Numbered from the stretch's first letter, positions 1-13,565 are shown. The stretch is DNA of 64,000 nucleotides from Chlorophyllum brunneum (GCA_963576785.1 OY756142.1:682001-746000), one strand, 5' to 3'. Translations and numbers: made by a program. Notes: generated by a model from the letters alone, not told the origin.

Positions 1-1560
1 GAACCGGCATAGATACGAGAGTGGTCAGGTTCCGGGGGGAAACTGAATGCGGAGGGGTTGTGATGCAAGAAGTTGATGAATGTCTTGATCGTGTCGACGC
101 CGAAGTAATGATCGAAGTTGTTGCAACAATACAGGATGTGTGACCGTATTTGCACCATTTGACTATTGCAATGGTGGCACGAAAGGTCCTCGTTAGGAAA
201 GAATCATAATTGATATTCACCAATCAGGGCGTGGCATAGTATGGTGCAACAAGCTCTTGCAAAGAGCTGGGGCTGGTATCCGCATTCTCGTATCCATGGT
301 CCGGACTTGATGTGCGATGGTAAGGCGGAGGCCCCATTCGCTCGCACCGGGAGGTGGAGGAAAGAGCTATCACTGTAAGTCTTGAACCCAAACATGGCCT
401 GCCATGTGTAAATGGCATGTTCAGCAGACTTCTTGCATAGGTAGTCGATCGAGTTTGGTACTCGGTGGTTTCGACCCTAGTTAGGCCAGGCGACCATTTG
501 GATCCAGTCGTGAGTGGCTTTTTGTATCCCGTATTTGCATTTCGACGGCGTGTGATAGAAGGAAAGGCAGTGATGGTCTGACTTGTTGAACCAAGCCAGG
601 AGTACCTTCGATGTGATGATGGACTGTCGTTGGCAGGAATGCGGCAAACAGTCAAGTAGGAGCCGGGAGGCCATGATGGAGTCGGTGAACATGTGAATGT
701 GCTCAACCTGGTTGTATTTGTCAGTAGTGAGCACCTTGGTAATACCTAAGTACTGCGCTACTAGTTCTGTGTCCGTCAACGTGGTTCCTCCAAGCCTCTT
801 CATGATAGAGTTTCCGCCATCTAGATGTTGAATGGTGGCTGGCAAGCGGATTGGGATTGGGGTGGACCAAGCCATCTGTACCAATCGTGATGGATTTTGT
901 GTCTGTCGTCGTGTTCGTCGTTACATCGTCCCAAAGTATCTTTGAGAGGTGAGAGTTGTCCCGGTTGAATCCTATAAAAGATACATTAGTAGAGAAGCAG
1001 TCAAGTAACCTACGTCCAGGCCGAAGAGATTTAGAAACGGAATCGAAATATTCTATATACCGAGTCTCGGGGGTAGAGTGCGAAAAGTCCATCACAGCTC
1101 CTAATGTCTTCTTCTTCTGAACCTCCGTGAAGTTCTTGATGTGAAGTCGGTGGGGGGAAGAGTGAAATTCCTTCATCAATCTTGCCAAAGCGTGTTCATC
1201 GTCCAACGTATGAAGCCTCGATGATTGTCGTTCGGCCAACTTTCGGAGATGAAGTTTGATGGGCATAAGCCCCGCGAGGGACTCTACGCCACCAGTAGGA
1301 GAAGTCCGGAAGGCCCTGGTGATCCAGAGCACCACTTTTCTTTGCATTTTGTTGAGGATTTCACAAGTTCCCTTGGTGTGGGATCGATCGTGAAACCAGA
1401 GTTGGTATCTATATGTCGTAACCGGAATGTCGACATCATCTCTATGCATGAGGACTGTCTCCATCACTCCATACAATCTTCCAACATTGTGAGAGCAGAC
1501 CTTCAACTCACTCAGGAGTGAGCGAGGAGGCCTGTCTTGATCATCGGGGACGTTATTCAT
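1..1560 (-). pseudogene. LINE copy 1 ORF2, endonuclease start fused to post-RT and RNase H region
   Basis: ORF2 begins like copy 2 with an APE-type endonuclease N-terminus (motif KVCSHNVGR). After about 45 codons it jumps to sequence that in copy 2 lies downstream of the reverse transcriptase. The join keeps one open frame of 279 codons (721-1560). It runs on into an RNase H-like domain (GTDG motif) and then, in other frames, to a C-terminal zinc motif (CHHC with a later His and Cys) near the left edge. Without the catalytic part of the endonuclease and the RT palm it cannot drive its own transposition. Confidence 0.8.
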
Positions 1561-1599
1561 TGAGGGGGGTTAGTCTGGCTTCAACTAGCTGGGAATGAT

Positions 1600-3818
1600 G
1601 AGGAGGGGGGCAATGGAACTCCTTTGTTGGCTCTTAATTCGAGCGCTTTGTTGGCATGCCAGTCATGGTCGAATTGTTTCTTCCAGAATTGACACTTTCA
1701 GTCAGTAGCAAGGTGTTCCTTACCACAGTTGGAGCACGTAGCCTTGTGAGGCCATGGTTCTCCAGCGGGGGTAGCCGCGATAGACAGTACTGCTTTGTCG
1801 TTGCCTTTGCAGCAGTGGGTGAACAATTGGTGGTTGGCGGTAGAGTGTGGCCCCTTGCAGTGTGTGCAGGTGAAGAGCCTTGCTCGGCAGCGGATTAGGG
1901 GGTGGCCCCATCTGCAGCATTTTCCACAGAATGGTACTCCCGGGTTGGCAGTAGCCCTCCTGATGTAGAAGAGTCCTCCGTAGATGTTGAGAAACTTATC
2001 CTCGATTTTTGTGATGTTGGACCCCACTTTGGAGTCCCAGATCTCGAACCATACTGTACAGGTGTCCGAGTGTTTGGAGTTGCGTCGCACTCGTGGCTAC
2101 GTCGCGAATTGCATGGTATCGGAATGGATCAAATTCCTGACGCTGGTGACTACATTGGCCTCTGTGAGGATCTGTCCTTGGGGCGTGATGTAACTGATGT
2201 CCATGACTTTCACGAACGATTTAGATTTTGGGAGGGATACGTTACCTGTGGTGACTCCTCCAAATTTATCTCTGAGCCATGCCTTAACAACATTTAGCTC
2301 CATGGGGGTCAGCACCTCTGAGATGTGGACCATAAGGCCCAGCTTACCCTGCGAGGCAGCGATAACCCTCGTCTTGGACTTCTCTGCTATGAGGCATGCA
2401 TTTAGAGAGTCGATGATGGCCCCAAAGTTGGTAACATTGGGTCCGGTGAGAAGGGGAATGATCACTTGCTTGCGCAATGGACCATTTAAGGTAGAGCGGA
2501 TAGTACTAGCTTTCTTAGCTGGTTTCTTGTTCGCAGGGGAGGAGGAGGAGAAAGTAGCATCATACATCGCTACTATCTTCTCATTGGACAATTCCAGGAA
2601 TTTGCTCACAAACTCCAAGAGTTTAAGAGGGTCTTGGGTATTTGTAGAAGGGGCAACAGCGGAAGTAAGATTGTTACCCATTTTTGCTGCAGCTGCGGCA
2701 TAGGAAGTCTTTGTTCCTTCCTGGGGTTTTTTGGTGTCATTGGCACTGGGCTGAGACACCGGAGTTTTGGTAGCCTTGGCAGGCACAGTGGGAGGGGCAG
2801 GGGTGGGGGTTTTGGACGTCTTCTGTCCAGTATTAGCGGTCTTCATGACTGCTCCTTTGGGCTTCCGGCCCCCATGCTTCTTGTTGTTGACGATGGTCTT
2901 GAATTCCGCCTCGGATATCATCTGCACGTCATCGTCGGAGATATCTGAACGAGTGACTTCATTGCCACCAGTTTGTATGTTATCAATGGAGATACCCGAA
3001 TGAGTGATGACACCAGGAGTGACAATGTGCTTGACAACCTCCATGCGGACATTATCAGGTTTGTGCGTGGAGCTTTGGGGGGCCACACAGTGGAGGGGAG
3101 AAACATCCGGCTGGGGGGTTTCCTCAGCGCAGACAATGATCTTACCAAAATTGACCCCCAACCAACCATAGAGGTCGTTCTTCTCCTCATCAACAGCAAC
3201 TTTGAGCCATCCTGCCTTCATCAAAGTCCCCGTTAGTTCCGTAAAGGCCCGTCCAAATGTGAGGCCTTCGTCACTGCTCATGTTGAAGGTGCTGCAGGCT
3301 TTGACCCACTCTGAGATCTTGCCCACTTCCCTAACCGCATCCTCATAAAATTCCTCAGGAGCATCTTCTTGCTCCTCATCTTCTCGTTGGACTTTAGGTT
3401 CCAACTCTTCTTCGACCTGGTCTGCCCAGTCTTTTCCAGCGTAGTATTGGTTGCCATCTGGCCTTACTCGTTTAGAAGCTCAATGGATTGTTTTCTCTCT
3501 ATTGTCAGAAAGGGACGTCATGGACATCGGAGGAGTGGTTGATCTTCTGCTGAGGACCAACAGGGGAATCATATTGCTGTAGGCCTGATTGGTGGGAACA
3601 AACAGCCTAAGTGCAGATGGTGTCCTAGGGAATAGGATGCCTGGAGGGGGCAGAGCCGGAGAGGCCACAAATATGGAGGAGGCTGGAACACGTGGTGTGT
3701 CCCCGAAGACGTCTCCATCACCATCAGGTGTAAGTTCTCTCGGAGAGAGATTAGAACACAATGCAGGCATGAAATATATCCTAGTACTATAAACTGGTAC
3801 CGTATAATCGAGTTTCAC
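1600..3818 (-). pseudogene. LINE copy 1 ORF1 (gag-like, zinc knuckles)
   Basis: This is the ORF1 nucleic-acid-binding protein of the LINE, expected to coat the element RNA. A proline/serine-rich N-terminus is followed by a conserved middle that is open for 435 codons (2097-3404). The C-terminus carries three zinc knuckles: CGKC-x4-H-x4-C, then CTHC and CSNC motifs with His/His or His/Cys partners. Two stops interrupt it. The one near 3480 is TGA where copy 2 has CGA. The one at 2097 is TAG where copy 2 has CAA. The frame otherwise continues across both, so only a few changes separate it from a full ORF. Confidence 0.8.
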
Positions 3819-3852
3819 AAATCAATGGTGGTGGTACGAGTCAAAGAAGGGA

Positions 3853-6751
3853 TGCTTGTAGAACTTGTTAATTTTGACTTAGGAGGTTGGAACATCTCAT
3901 AGTCCTGGAAAATTTTGGTCAGATACTTTGTAGAACTATAGAAGTTTCCTGGACATTCAGGTACTTTTCCGGCTCCTTGAGAAGGTAGATGGTTTGGACC
4001 TTCAGGGTGATTGGGTGGATCAGCATATGATAACCCATCACTGTCATTGTCTTCTGGTATTTGTGCTTCTCTTGGTGGAAAGAGAATATTTTGCACAATA
4101 CCATCCCACTCCTCCTGAACATCTGTATTGATATTCAGTGCTTTTCCCTTTCCTTTATTGTTTTTAGGTTCAGGGAAAGGAGTTGGAATTTGTCCATGAA
4201 CAGATCTATAAGTCCTATCTTCCGGAGAACCTTTGGGAGAAGTTTGGGGTATAGGACTTGGTAGTCTATCAATTGGTAAACTAGTAGACAGATCTGGAGC
4301 ATGGAAGACAATTACTTCCAAAGGTGTACTTTGAGAAGTAGAAGATAATGGTTGGTTCATCCATTCTTCTCGCTTCTTCCCAACATATTTAGGGAAGTGT
4401 TCTTCGCTGAATACAGCTGTTAGGGATGTATAGATTACATTTCCATTTAGGTGCCTCATGAAACAATAGTTCTTCCTATCTGATGTCTAACCAAGGAAAA
4501 TCATGAGTTCTGACTTCACTGTCAGTTTATTGTCTCTTATCTCTTTTGGGAGAAAGACATAAGCACTGCAGCCAAAGACTCTCTCTTTGGAGATGTCTGG
4601 AATCTTGTGATTCAATACTTTATAAGGTGTTTTCCACATGAGCCATGATACCAGTGTTTTATTATAAATATATATTGCATGATCTATAGAAAACTCCCAC
4701 CAACTGTCAGGAATACAAGTATGATGCCTCATGGCTTCTGCTTTATCCATCAAAGTTCGGTTCAAGCATTCTGCTCGACCATTTTGTTGGTGTATATGCG
4801 GTGCACTAGTCTCATGTATAATCCCTAATGAGCACAAATGAGATTGTAACTCGTCAGTTACATACTCTCCTCCTCTATTAGTGTAGAGATATTTTAATTT
4901 AGTCTCATATTGAGTCTAAATTAAGGCAATGAAATTTTTCATTTCTTCTGCTGCTTCTGATTTCTTATGGAGGAAGCAAATCCATCCATGAGAGGAAAAG
5001 TCATCCATTATGGTCATGACCTATTTAAATTTATGGTAGGAAAGAATTGGAAGTTTAACTAAATCCGAGTGAATTCTTTCGAATAGATGCTTTGCGCATG
5101 TAGGGTTTTCTCTAAAGGGTTTCTGGTGCATCTTTCCCTTGGCACAACCATCACAGACTGGTTTTTGCTCAGGAATCTGTACCAGAGTGAACCCAATCGT
5201 ATTTTTCTCAAAGTCATTGAGGATACAATTAGAGGGATATTCTAATCTCACATGTACAACTTTGTAGCCAACAATTGGATCTACAGCCATAGCTGCATAT
5301 TCCGAATGTACAATTTTGGTATTAACAAAATATAAAGTAGTGTTTCAACTTACTGAAGGATATGCTTGAAGAATAGTATTTCCTTCACTATCAACTACTA
5401 CTGATTCATTGGCATCTGTTCTAACAGTTTTGCCATCTTGACATAACTGTCTCACTGATATTAGTCATTCAGAGGTTCCTTTTAGAAGGAAGACTGGATA
5501 TATTAATATCTGTGTTGGTTGAATGCTGTCAGTCTTTCCATTATGGACTCTATGCTTAAACATAACTGTGCCAAGACCAACCACATTAAGATAGGGACCT
5601 TGTGCTCCTACAGTCTTAATTGGGATTGAAACTTTGAGTTCTTCAAAGTTGATAAAGTCTTCTGTATAAGGGGTATAATGACATAATGCCCCTGAGTCCA
5701 ATAACCAAATGTCACTATATTCTTCTAGTGGCATTATAATTTGATCATTACTTAGCAATTGAGATCTTATTTGATCTGGTACTCTTAAATACTGATCAGG
5801 CATACATGTAGAGAAACAAGAAAATTGAGAAGTGTTAAAATACTTCTCATTCATTATTCTGTACATAACAATATTATTATGAGATCCTAAAGATCCTGAT
5901 TGTGTAGTCAAATGCCCAGCCCCCAATGTCCCTTCCCCTTGCCCTTGCCCTTTTTCTTGCAAAGTCAGCCAGTTGGCATATTGGTGACAGGACTGTGTAT
6001 CAGGGCTAGTAAGAGTATCTGAGATCAAATTGATCATGTACTCAGCTTCTCCCTTCTTTTTGAAGTTGCTTTTGTAGTCAGTTGACAAAAGTCCAAGAGA
6101 CACCTCAGATTGAGGTGCCGAAGCAAAAGGTTCAGACTTGGGGGACTTTGGAAGGGATCCAGAAGAGGGTCCTGCAGCATTTGCAGGGTTTCTGGGGTTG
6201 TAGATGTTGTAGGTGACATCCTGAGCTGGTGCCATAAGGTCATCGACCTCCTTCTCACCTTTAAGCTGCTTGAAGACCTCATCTACCAATACTGTAAGTG
6301 TGGCAGATTGCCTATAAGTGGTCTTGTTTTCCAGAATAAGAGAGTGTCTCTTACTCTGGAAGTGCTCCATAGGAGGGGAGGCCCTAGGAAGAGGAGGGAA
6401 CTTCTTGTTATAGGTCCTGATGGCTGGAGCTACTATTTCCTCCAGAGGAGGAAGGTAGAAGGGCCAAACCTCTTCAGGTTCAAGCAAATCGCCCAGGCAA
6501 CAGAGTCCATGCTTGGGATTTTTACCACATGGTACAATTCCAAATTGATTTTTGTCCCAAATTTGGGAGAAACTATTAAGGAATAGGGTGAACCAATAGG
6601 TAAAAGGAAAGCAAAATAGATGCAAGTTACATTAATATCGGGATTATGATGCTTAGAGAACCATTTACTCACCCTCATGTGTCTCTCACAGGTACAACCT
6701 GGGGGGTGACCAGAAGGAACCAAAGGTGCACCAGGAGGTATCACTGATCGT

Positions 6752-6753
<2 letters not shown>
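3853..6753 (-). pseudogene. Copia-1: gag 3' part, protease and integrase
   Basis: This is the Ty1/copia polyprotein on the minus strand. It follows the gag start at 14906, from which it is separated by LINE copy 2. A retroviral-type protease appears near 5700 with the active-site motif WLLDSGA. An integrase follows: a Cys pair (VCDGC), the SYHKFK segment, a core and a C-terminal region to about 3853, where LINE copy 1 is inserted. Several stops are TGG to TAG, for example after HKFK near 5022, where copia-2 keeps Trp. The integrase motif that is usually DNGGEY reads TNRGGEY, so a catalytic Asp is lost. Reverse transcriptase and RNase H are not present and should lie beyond LINE copy 1. Confidence 0.85.

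Positions 6754-6784
<31 letters not shown>
6754..6784 (-). repeat. Poly(A) tail of LINE copy 2 (T31 on plus strand)
   Basis: A run of 31 T on the plus strand directly follows the left target duplication. It is the 3' poly(A) expected from target-primed reverse transcription. Confidence 0.95.
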
Positions 6785-6790
<6 letters not shown>

Positions 6791-7215
6791 ACAATTTATA
6801 TAGCAGTGCTCGATTGTAGTCCATGTATACATACATACAAAGGTAGAACGTACAAAAGGTCCAGAGTAAAGAAAGTAAACTATTCATAAACTAATCCCAT
6901 GAGACTTGATGCCATCTAGTGCATACACTAGAGAGATATTTGGTACCTAAGTTGAACGGTGGGAAAAAGAGTGAAAGGAATTTGGAGAGAGAGAGAGTGA
7001 AAGAGAGAAATTGATAGAGAGAAACTATCAACTCGCAAACACAAGGGGGAACAATGAACGGTACTAGCGTGTGGAGGGGCATTTTGCCCAGATACCATGG
7101 GAATGATGGATATTGAATGAAGACTATATAAAATAGTAGATGAGTGAGGAGGAGAGAGGAAGAGAAATGAAATTGAAATCCATAACTAGGAGAGCATAAG
7201 AAAAGAAGAAAGGAC

Positions 7216-10200
7216 TCATGTGGGTACAGACCCGAACCTCTGATGGACTTGACACTGATGTAATGGGGGTATTGAACTGGTGTGGATATGAGGGCAATCA
7301 GGTTCCAGAGGGAAGCTGAATGTGGTGGGATTACGTTGCAAGAAGTTGACAAATGTCTTAATAGTGTCGATACCAAAGTGATGATTGAAGTTATTACAAT
7401 GATAGAGGATGTGCAACCTAGTCTAGACCATCTGATTGTCACAGTGGTGGCAAGATAAATCCTCATTGGGGAAGAACCAAAGTCAGTATTCACCAATTGG
7501 GGCATGGCAAAGGATGGCGCGACATGCTCTTGCAAAGAACTGTGGTTAGTATCTGCATTCTCGTATCCAGGGACTGGATTTGATGTGCAGCGGTAAAGCG
7601 GAGACCCCATTTGCTCACACCAGAAAGTAGAGGAAGGAACTACTGCTGTATTTCTTGAACCCGAACATGGCCTGCCATGTGTGAATAGCGCATTCGGCAG
7701 ACTTTTTGCATAGGTAGGTGATGGAGTTAGAGACGCAGTGATTTCAATCCCAATTAGGCCAGGCAACCATTTGGATCCAGTCATGCATGGCTTTTTGGAT
7801 GCCATACTTGCACTTTGACGGAGTGTGATAGAACAAAAGGTGGTGCTGGTCAGACTTGTTGAACCAAGCCAAGAGTACCTTCGAGGTGAGAATGGATTGA
7901 CGCTGGCAAGAGTGCAGTGAGCAGTCAAGTAGAAGCCGGGAGGCTGTGAGGGAGTTGGTAAATATGTGAATGTGTTCAACCTGGTCATAGTCGTCGGTGG
8001 CGAGTACTTTGGTGATTCCAAGGTACTGCATGACCAGTTCGGTGTCAGTTGATGTCGTTTCTCCAAGCCTCTTCATGATAGAGCTCCCTCCATCTAAGTG
8101 TCGAATAGTGGCTGCCGCCATGAACTGGCTAGCAAGTGGATTGGGGTTGGGGTAGACCAATCCATCTGTGCCAATAATGATGGACTTGAAGTCCATTGTT
8201 GCATTCATCATTACATCATCCCAAAGTGCCTTCAAGAGATGGGGGTTGTCCTGGTTGAATCCTATAAAAGATACATTAGTAGGGAAACAGTCAAGTAACC
8301 TATGTCTGGGCCAGACATATTTTGAAACAGAGTTGAAATGTTCTATATACCAAGTCTCGGGGATGGGGCGTGAAATATCCATCACAGCTCCAAGTGTCTT
8401 CTTCTTCTAAATCTCCATGAAGTTCTTGATGTGAAGTCGGTGTGGGAAAGAATGATACTTTTTCGTCAATCTTGCCAGTGCATGTTCATTGTCCAATGTG
8501 TGAAGCCTTGATACTTGCCATTCAGCCAACTTTTGCCAGTGGAGTTTTATGGGCATGAGCCCTGCAAGAGACTCAACGCCGCCAGTAGGAGAAGTCTGGA
8601 AGGCCCCAGTTATCCAGAGGACCGCTCTTTGTTGCATTTTGTTGAGGATTTTGCAAGTCCCTTTTGTTTATGACTTGTTGTGAAACCATAGTCAGTATCT
8701 GTATGTTGCCACCAGTACAACACATGAATAGTACAATAGTCTTTTGTTGCTAGGGAACAGACCATGTGCCAGAAGACTCGGTAATGCCAGAAACGCAAAC
8801 GTTAGTCGTCCTAATCAGGCGTAAAGGGTAAGTAGGCTACGGAGTTTCCTAGCATTTTCATTGCCTTGATCGAGGATATTGCCTTGGCGGAGTAGTAGTG
8901 GACGTGCTCCTTGAAGGTTAACGTCCAGTCAAAGTAGAAGCCGAGGTATTGCCAGTGGGTTTTTGGCTTGAGGGGGGTATAGCCAGTGAACAGTGGGAAT
9001 CCCAAATCGATAGAGGGATTGGAGTCCTGCCTCACACGTGTAAAGTAAAAGACTTCGGACTTACTGTGTTCAATTACTAGACCAAATTCATTCATGAGCC
9101 ACTCCATTTCGCAGTACATGTGTTGGAGGATTTTGACATTCTGTTCGAGGGACAGAGATTGTGCAACAAGGGTACCATCATCCACAAAAGATAGGACATC
9201 AAAGTCCTATTTGTTGTGGTGTTCTTCCATGCAGACATCAAAGATTTGGAGGAGGGGGGCGAGGTAAAGGGTGGAGAGAATAGGGCTAAAGGCTGAGCCT
9301 TGGCCCACTCCAACTGCCATGTCATATTCTGGGGAGTTTTCATTGTTCCACTGGTAGATAGTGCAGTATTCTTTGAGATAGTTGTTGAAGAACCCTGTAA
9401 TTTGAGGAGAAAATCCCTGCTAATTGAGTATGTTGGTAAGGAGGTAGTGGTTAAGGAAAGGGAAGAATTGGGTGACATCGAATGCAAGCACCAATGTTTT
9501 ATTTTTCTTCATCCATGCTCCCCGGATAATGTGGGTTAGAAAAAGACCCACATCTTTGGTGGATCTTTGTCAGATGGCTCCCAGTTGGTGAGGGTGGAGA
9601 ACCTTGAATTTCACTTCCTTGAATTGGAGTTGTTTGGCTAGCATTTTCTCTATTAGCTTGCCAAATGTGTTGAGTAAGACAATCAGTCTGAATGCCTTTG
9701 GAGTGGAATAGTCAGGTTTGTTGGGTTTGGAAATGATTACCGACGTTGACTTTTGAAGTGCGAGGGCCAGTGTCCAAGGATTAGGCATGTGCAGCTGATT
9801 TTGAGGAAGAGATTGGTACAAGTGTCAACAGCAGTGATCTGTTTAAGGTGGGACTAGGAGATGTGGTTGGAGCCAGGGGCAGAAGAATTCAAGGTATCCT
9901 TGAGTGATTTACTCATCTCCAAGAAAAAGAAATTGACCCAAGTCCTATTCTCCGTACTAATTGGCAATGGTAGTTCTTCCAGTACAGTGGCATTGACAGG
10001 TCTGTTCTGGGCTGAGTTGTAATGTTGATCAAGGGCTGTCCATAAGTTGTCCATGGTGAGACAAGGCCAACCATTGTGGCAAATAGCTTCCGTAGCCGGG
10101 AGGGTGCGTGTTGTGACCTACGGTATCAGATCCCATGGGCATCAATTGTTGATCGAGATTTCTTGGATTTTCTTGTCGAAATATGCTCTTTTTGTTTTTC

Positions 10201-11335
10201 TCGTGGTCTTACAAAAGGCATTCTATTTGTGTTTGTTCTTGTGGTCCGCTCAGTGTGTTGCAAGTGCATTAGAACATTCTTCATTCCACCAGGTCTTGGA
10301 CCTAGTGGTGATCTTGGTCTTCTTCACATTGTGATTCCAGGACCTGTCAAACAAAATGTCCAATTTGGCAACAGCTCTCTCCAGCTCATCTGCATCATTC
10401 ATTGGCCAGTCCTTGGTGTTAATCCCTTCTGTGATATCCATCAGAAATTTGGTTTCCTCCTCTAACTCTTTGGGAATTGTCAATCTTTTGATGACAACTT
10501 CCATCTGCAGAATAGGAATTCTGATTAGAAGAGGGGTGTGATCCGAGTTATATCGATTGCCTTTCTGAATAGCATGGGTGGGGACATATGGTAACATTCC
10601 CGAAACAAACAATAGGTCAATGACCGTGTCTGGTAGGTTGGGGTCTGAGGCGTAGTGTGTTGGCTTAGCTGCAGATGGGATTGACCTCACCAAGTTGAGG
10701 GCTTTGGTAATCATGAGAAGATGGTCTGCACTCACCGGATGTTGGTCTATTGAAGGGTCCCATTGCTCAGATTGAATATTGATATCTCCACCCAGTAAGA
10801 AAAAGGGCAGAAGGTCAAAGAGGCGCTCCTCGAGGAAGTGGAGTGCAGTGTTACAGCTGTCATTGTATACATTAAGCAACAGTAGTTCTTCTCCTCCTGC
10901 ACAAAGAGAGATGCACAGGAGGTCTCAATGTTCTATAATATCTCTTCTGACGGAGGGTCGGAGATGCTTGAGTCTCTTGTATGCAAAAGCAAGGACTCGG
11001 GGAGTGGTACAGTATTCCATGTTTACTGTCCGTTGAGGGTGACACCAGCATCCAACTTGGAGGACTTCTTCAGCGATAATCGGATATGAGAGGAGCATCC
11101 AGTCCAAGTGGACTGGGCCTCCCATGAGAGGGGAACTGTCATTGGAGACGGGGGAAGGGATATTGTGGAGGTATCTCCACAGGGGTTCTTGTATAAGAAG
11201 GAGGTCAACATTACCTCTACGTGCAAGGACTGTCTCCATCACTCCATATGATCTTCCAACATTGTGAGAGCAGACCTTCAACTTACTCAGAAGCAAGCGA
11301 GGAGGCCTGTCTTGATTGTTAGGTGTGTTATTCAT
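7216..11335 (-). pseudogene. LINE copy 2 ORF2: endonuclease, reverse transcriptase, RNase H, zinc motif
   Basis: Domains in order on the minus strand are as follows. The endonuclease lies at 11335 to about 10250 and opens with KVCSHNVGR. The reverse transcriptase lies at about 10050-8800, with a palm motif of FVDD type near 9190 and a finger segment containing SVIISKPNKPDYSTPKAFR. A thumb and connection region is at 8637-8410. An RNase H-like domain follows (GTDG near 8170, later TNSLTA). The C-terminal zinc motif CHHC-x9-H-x4-C near 7400-7450 is typical of LINE ORF2 ends. Many in-frame stops and several frame shifts make it inactive. In the transposition cycle this protein would nick the target and copy the RNA there. 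Confidence 0.85.
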
Positions 11336-11344
11336 TTAGGGGGG

Positions 11345-13565
11345 TTAGTCTGGCTTCAACTAGCCAGGGATGATGAGGAGGGGGGCAATGGGACTCCTTT
11401 GTTGGCTCTTAGTTCGAGTACTTTGTTTGTATGCCACTCGTGGTCAAATCGCTTCTTCCAAAACTGACATTTGCAGTCAGTAGCGAGGTGGTCCTTGCTG
11501 CAGTTGGAGCACATAGCCTTGTGGGGGCATGGTTTTCCAGTGGGGGTGGCTGTGATGGGCAGGTCTACTTTGTCATTACCCTTGCAGCAGTGGGTGAAGG
11601 TGCGATGATTGGTGGTGGAGTGAGGGCCCTTGCAGTGAGTGCAGACAAACAGCCTCACATAGCATTGGATGAGAGGATGACTCTATCTGCAGTACTTGGC
11701 ACAGAACAGAACTCCTGGGTTGGCATTGGCCCTTCTGATACAGAAGAGTCCCCCATAAATGTTGAGGAACTTGTCCTCAATCTTCATGATATTGGACTCT
11801 GCCTTGGAGTTCCAGATTTCAAACCACACCATGCAGGTGTCAGAGTGTTTGGAGTTGCAATGCACTCTGGGTTGTGTCGCAAATTGTATGGCATCCGAGT
11901 GAATGGAATTCCGGACACTGGTGATGACATCAGCTTTGGTGAGGATCTGTCCTCGAGGTGTGATGTAACTAACATCCATGACTTTCATGAACAACTTGGA
12001 CTTGGGAAGGAAAACATTGCCCAAGGTGATCCCTCCGAATTTCTCTTTGAGTCATGCCTTGATGACATCTAGCTCAGTAGGGGTCAACACCTCTGAGGTG
12101 TGGACCATAAGGCTCAGCTTACTCTGCAAGGTGGCAATAACTCTAGTCTTGGATCTCTCTGCTATGAGACAAGCATTAAGAGAGTCTATAATGGCTCCAA
12201 AATTGGTGACGTTGGGCCCAGTGAGGAGGGGAATGATGACTTGCTTGCGCAAGGGACCATTCAGCATGGAGCAAATTATACCAGCTTTCTTAGCCAGCTT
12301 CTTGTTCGCAGGGAAGGGGTGGAGAAGGCAGCATCATATATAGCTACTACTTTCTCGTGTGTCAATTCTGGGAATTTGCTTGCAAACTCTAGGAGTTTGA
12401 GAGGATCATGCCCAGTGGTAGCAGGAGTGGAGGCAGAGTTTTTACCACCTTTGGCTGCAGCTGCAGCATAGGAGGTTTTAACACCTTCCTTAGGTTTCTC
12501 GGTATCCTTTGGGGAGAACACCATATCTTTGGTAGTCTTGGCAGCCTTACCAGGCACAGGAGTAGGGTTTTTTAATCTTGGTTCGGTGATAGTGGGTTTC
12601 GTGGCCATTGATTTAGGCTTTCAGCCCTTATGCTTCTTATTGTGAGTAACAGTCATGAACTCCACCTCAGTGATCATTTGCACATCACTATTGGAGATGC
12701 CTGAATGAATGACTTTATTGCCATTAGTAATACCTGGAGTGACAATGTGCTCAACAACCTCCATGCGAACATCATCAGGTTTATGTGTGGGGGCTTTGGA
12801 GGCTGCATGTCATAGGAGGGAAGTGTCTGGCTGAGGTATTTTCTCAGTGCAGACAGTAATCTTACCAAAATTTATTACCATCCAACCAAGGAGATCATTC
12901 TTCTGCTCATCAATGGCAATCTTGAGCCATCCCGCCTTCATCAAGGTTCCTGTTAAAACTGTGAAAGCTTACCCAAATGTGAGCCCATCATCACTGCTCA
13001 TGTTATATGTACTGCAAGCCTTCACCCACTCAGCCAGCCTTCCAACTTCTCTCACAGCATCATCATAGAACTCCTCCAGACCACCGTCCTGCTCTGCAGT
13101 ATCTTCTTCTACTATTTCAATTTTGGATGCCAACTTCTCTTCAACTTGGTCAGCCCAGTCCTTGTCATTATCCTTGCCCGAATAATAATGGTTGCCTTCC
13201 GGCCTTACTTGCTTGGATGATCGGTGGACAGTCTTTTCCACATTACTATTGAGAGGTACTGATGACTGCAGGAGGGTTGACGGCTTTTTGCTGAGGACCA
13301 ATAGGGGAATGGTATTGCTATAGGCTTGGTCGGTAGGAATGACAGGCCTAGACATAGATGGTGTCCTAGGGAATAGGATACCAGGAGGGGGCAGAGCTGG
13401 AGAGGCCACGAAGATGGAGGGAGCTGGAATACATGGTGTGTTCCCAAAAACGTCCCCATCGCTGTTAGGCATAGGCTCTCTTGGGGAGAGATTAGAACAT
13501 AGTGCAGGCATTGTATATCCTCTGTACTGTAGACTAGCACCGTAAAATCGACCTTTGTAAATCAA
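11345..13565 (-). pseudogene. LINE copy 2 ORF1 (gag-like)
   Basis: This is the homologue of the ORF1 of copy 1. The N-terminal 198 codons are open (12969-13565) with the shared proline-rich segment FVASPALPPPGILFPRTPS. The rest is broken into pieces by stops at about 12968, 12610, 12270, 12050 and 11680. The zinc-knuckle end is still readable (CTHC and CSNC motifs near 11480-11650), although the first knuckle has lost residues. It is the more heavily mutated of the two copies. Confidence 0.78.

Larger units (their letters stand above)
1..3852 (-). mobile_element. Non-LTR retrotransposon (LINE) copy 1, internally deleted, 3' end outside window
   Basis: A LINE reads right to left. Its 5' end lies near 3852, where similarity to copy 2 (6754-13592) stops right after a shared motif ending TCAAAGAAGGGAT on the plus strand. 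It contains a gag-like ORF1 with zinc knuckles, then a shortened ORF2. Compared with copy 2 it lacks roughly 2.5 kb of endonuclease and reverse transcriptase (junction near 1422). It is inserted in copia-1 just after the integrase region. It keeps many CpGs that are TpG or CpA in copy 2, so it is less mutated. The poly(A) tail and the left target duplication must lie to the left of the window. The clade is uncertain; the ORF1/ORF2 layout with an RNase H domain fits Tad/I-like fungal LINEs. Confidence 0.88.

Noticed and set aside
2197..3236. Several plus-strand frames over LINE copy 1
   Set aside because: They are complementary to the ORF1 gag frame, which has recognisable zinc knuckles.
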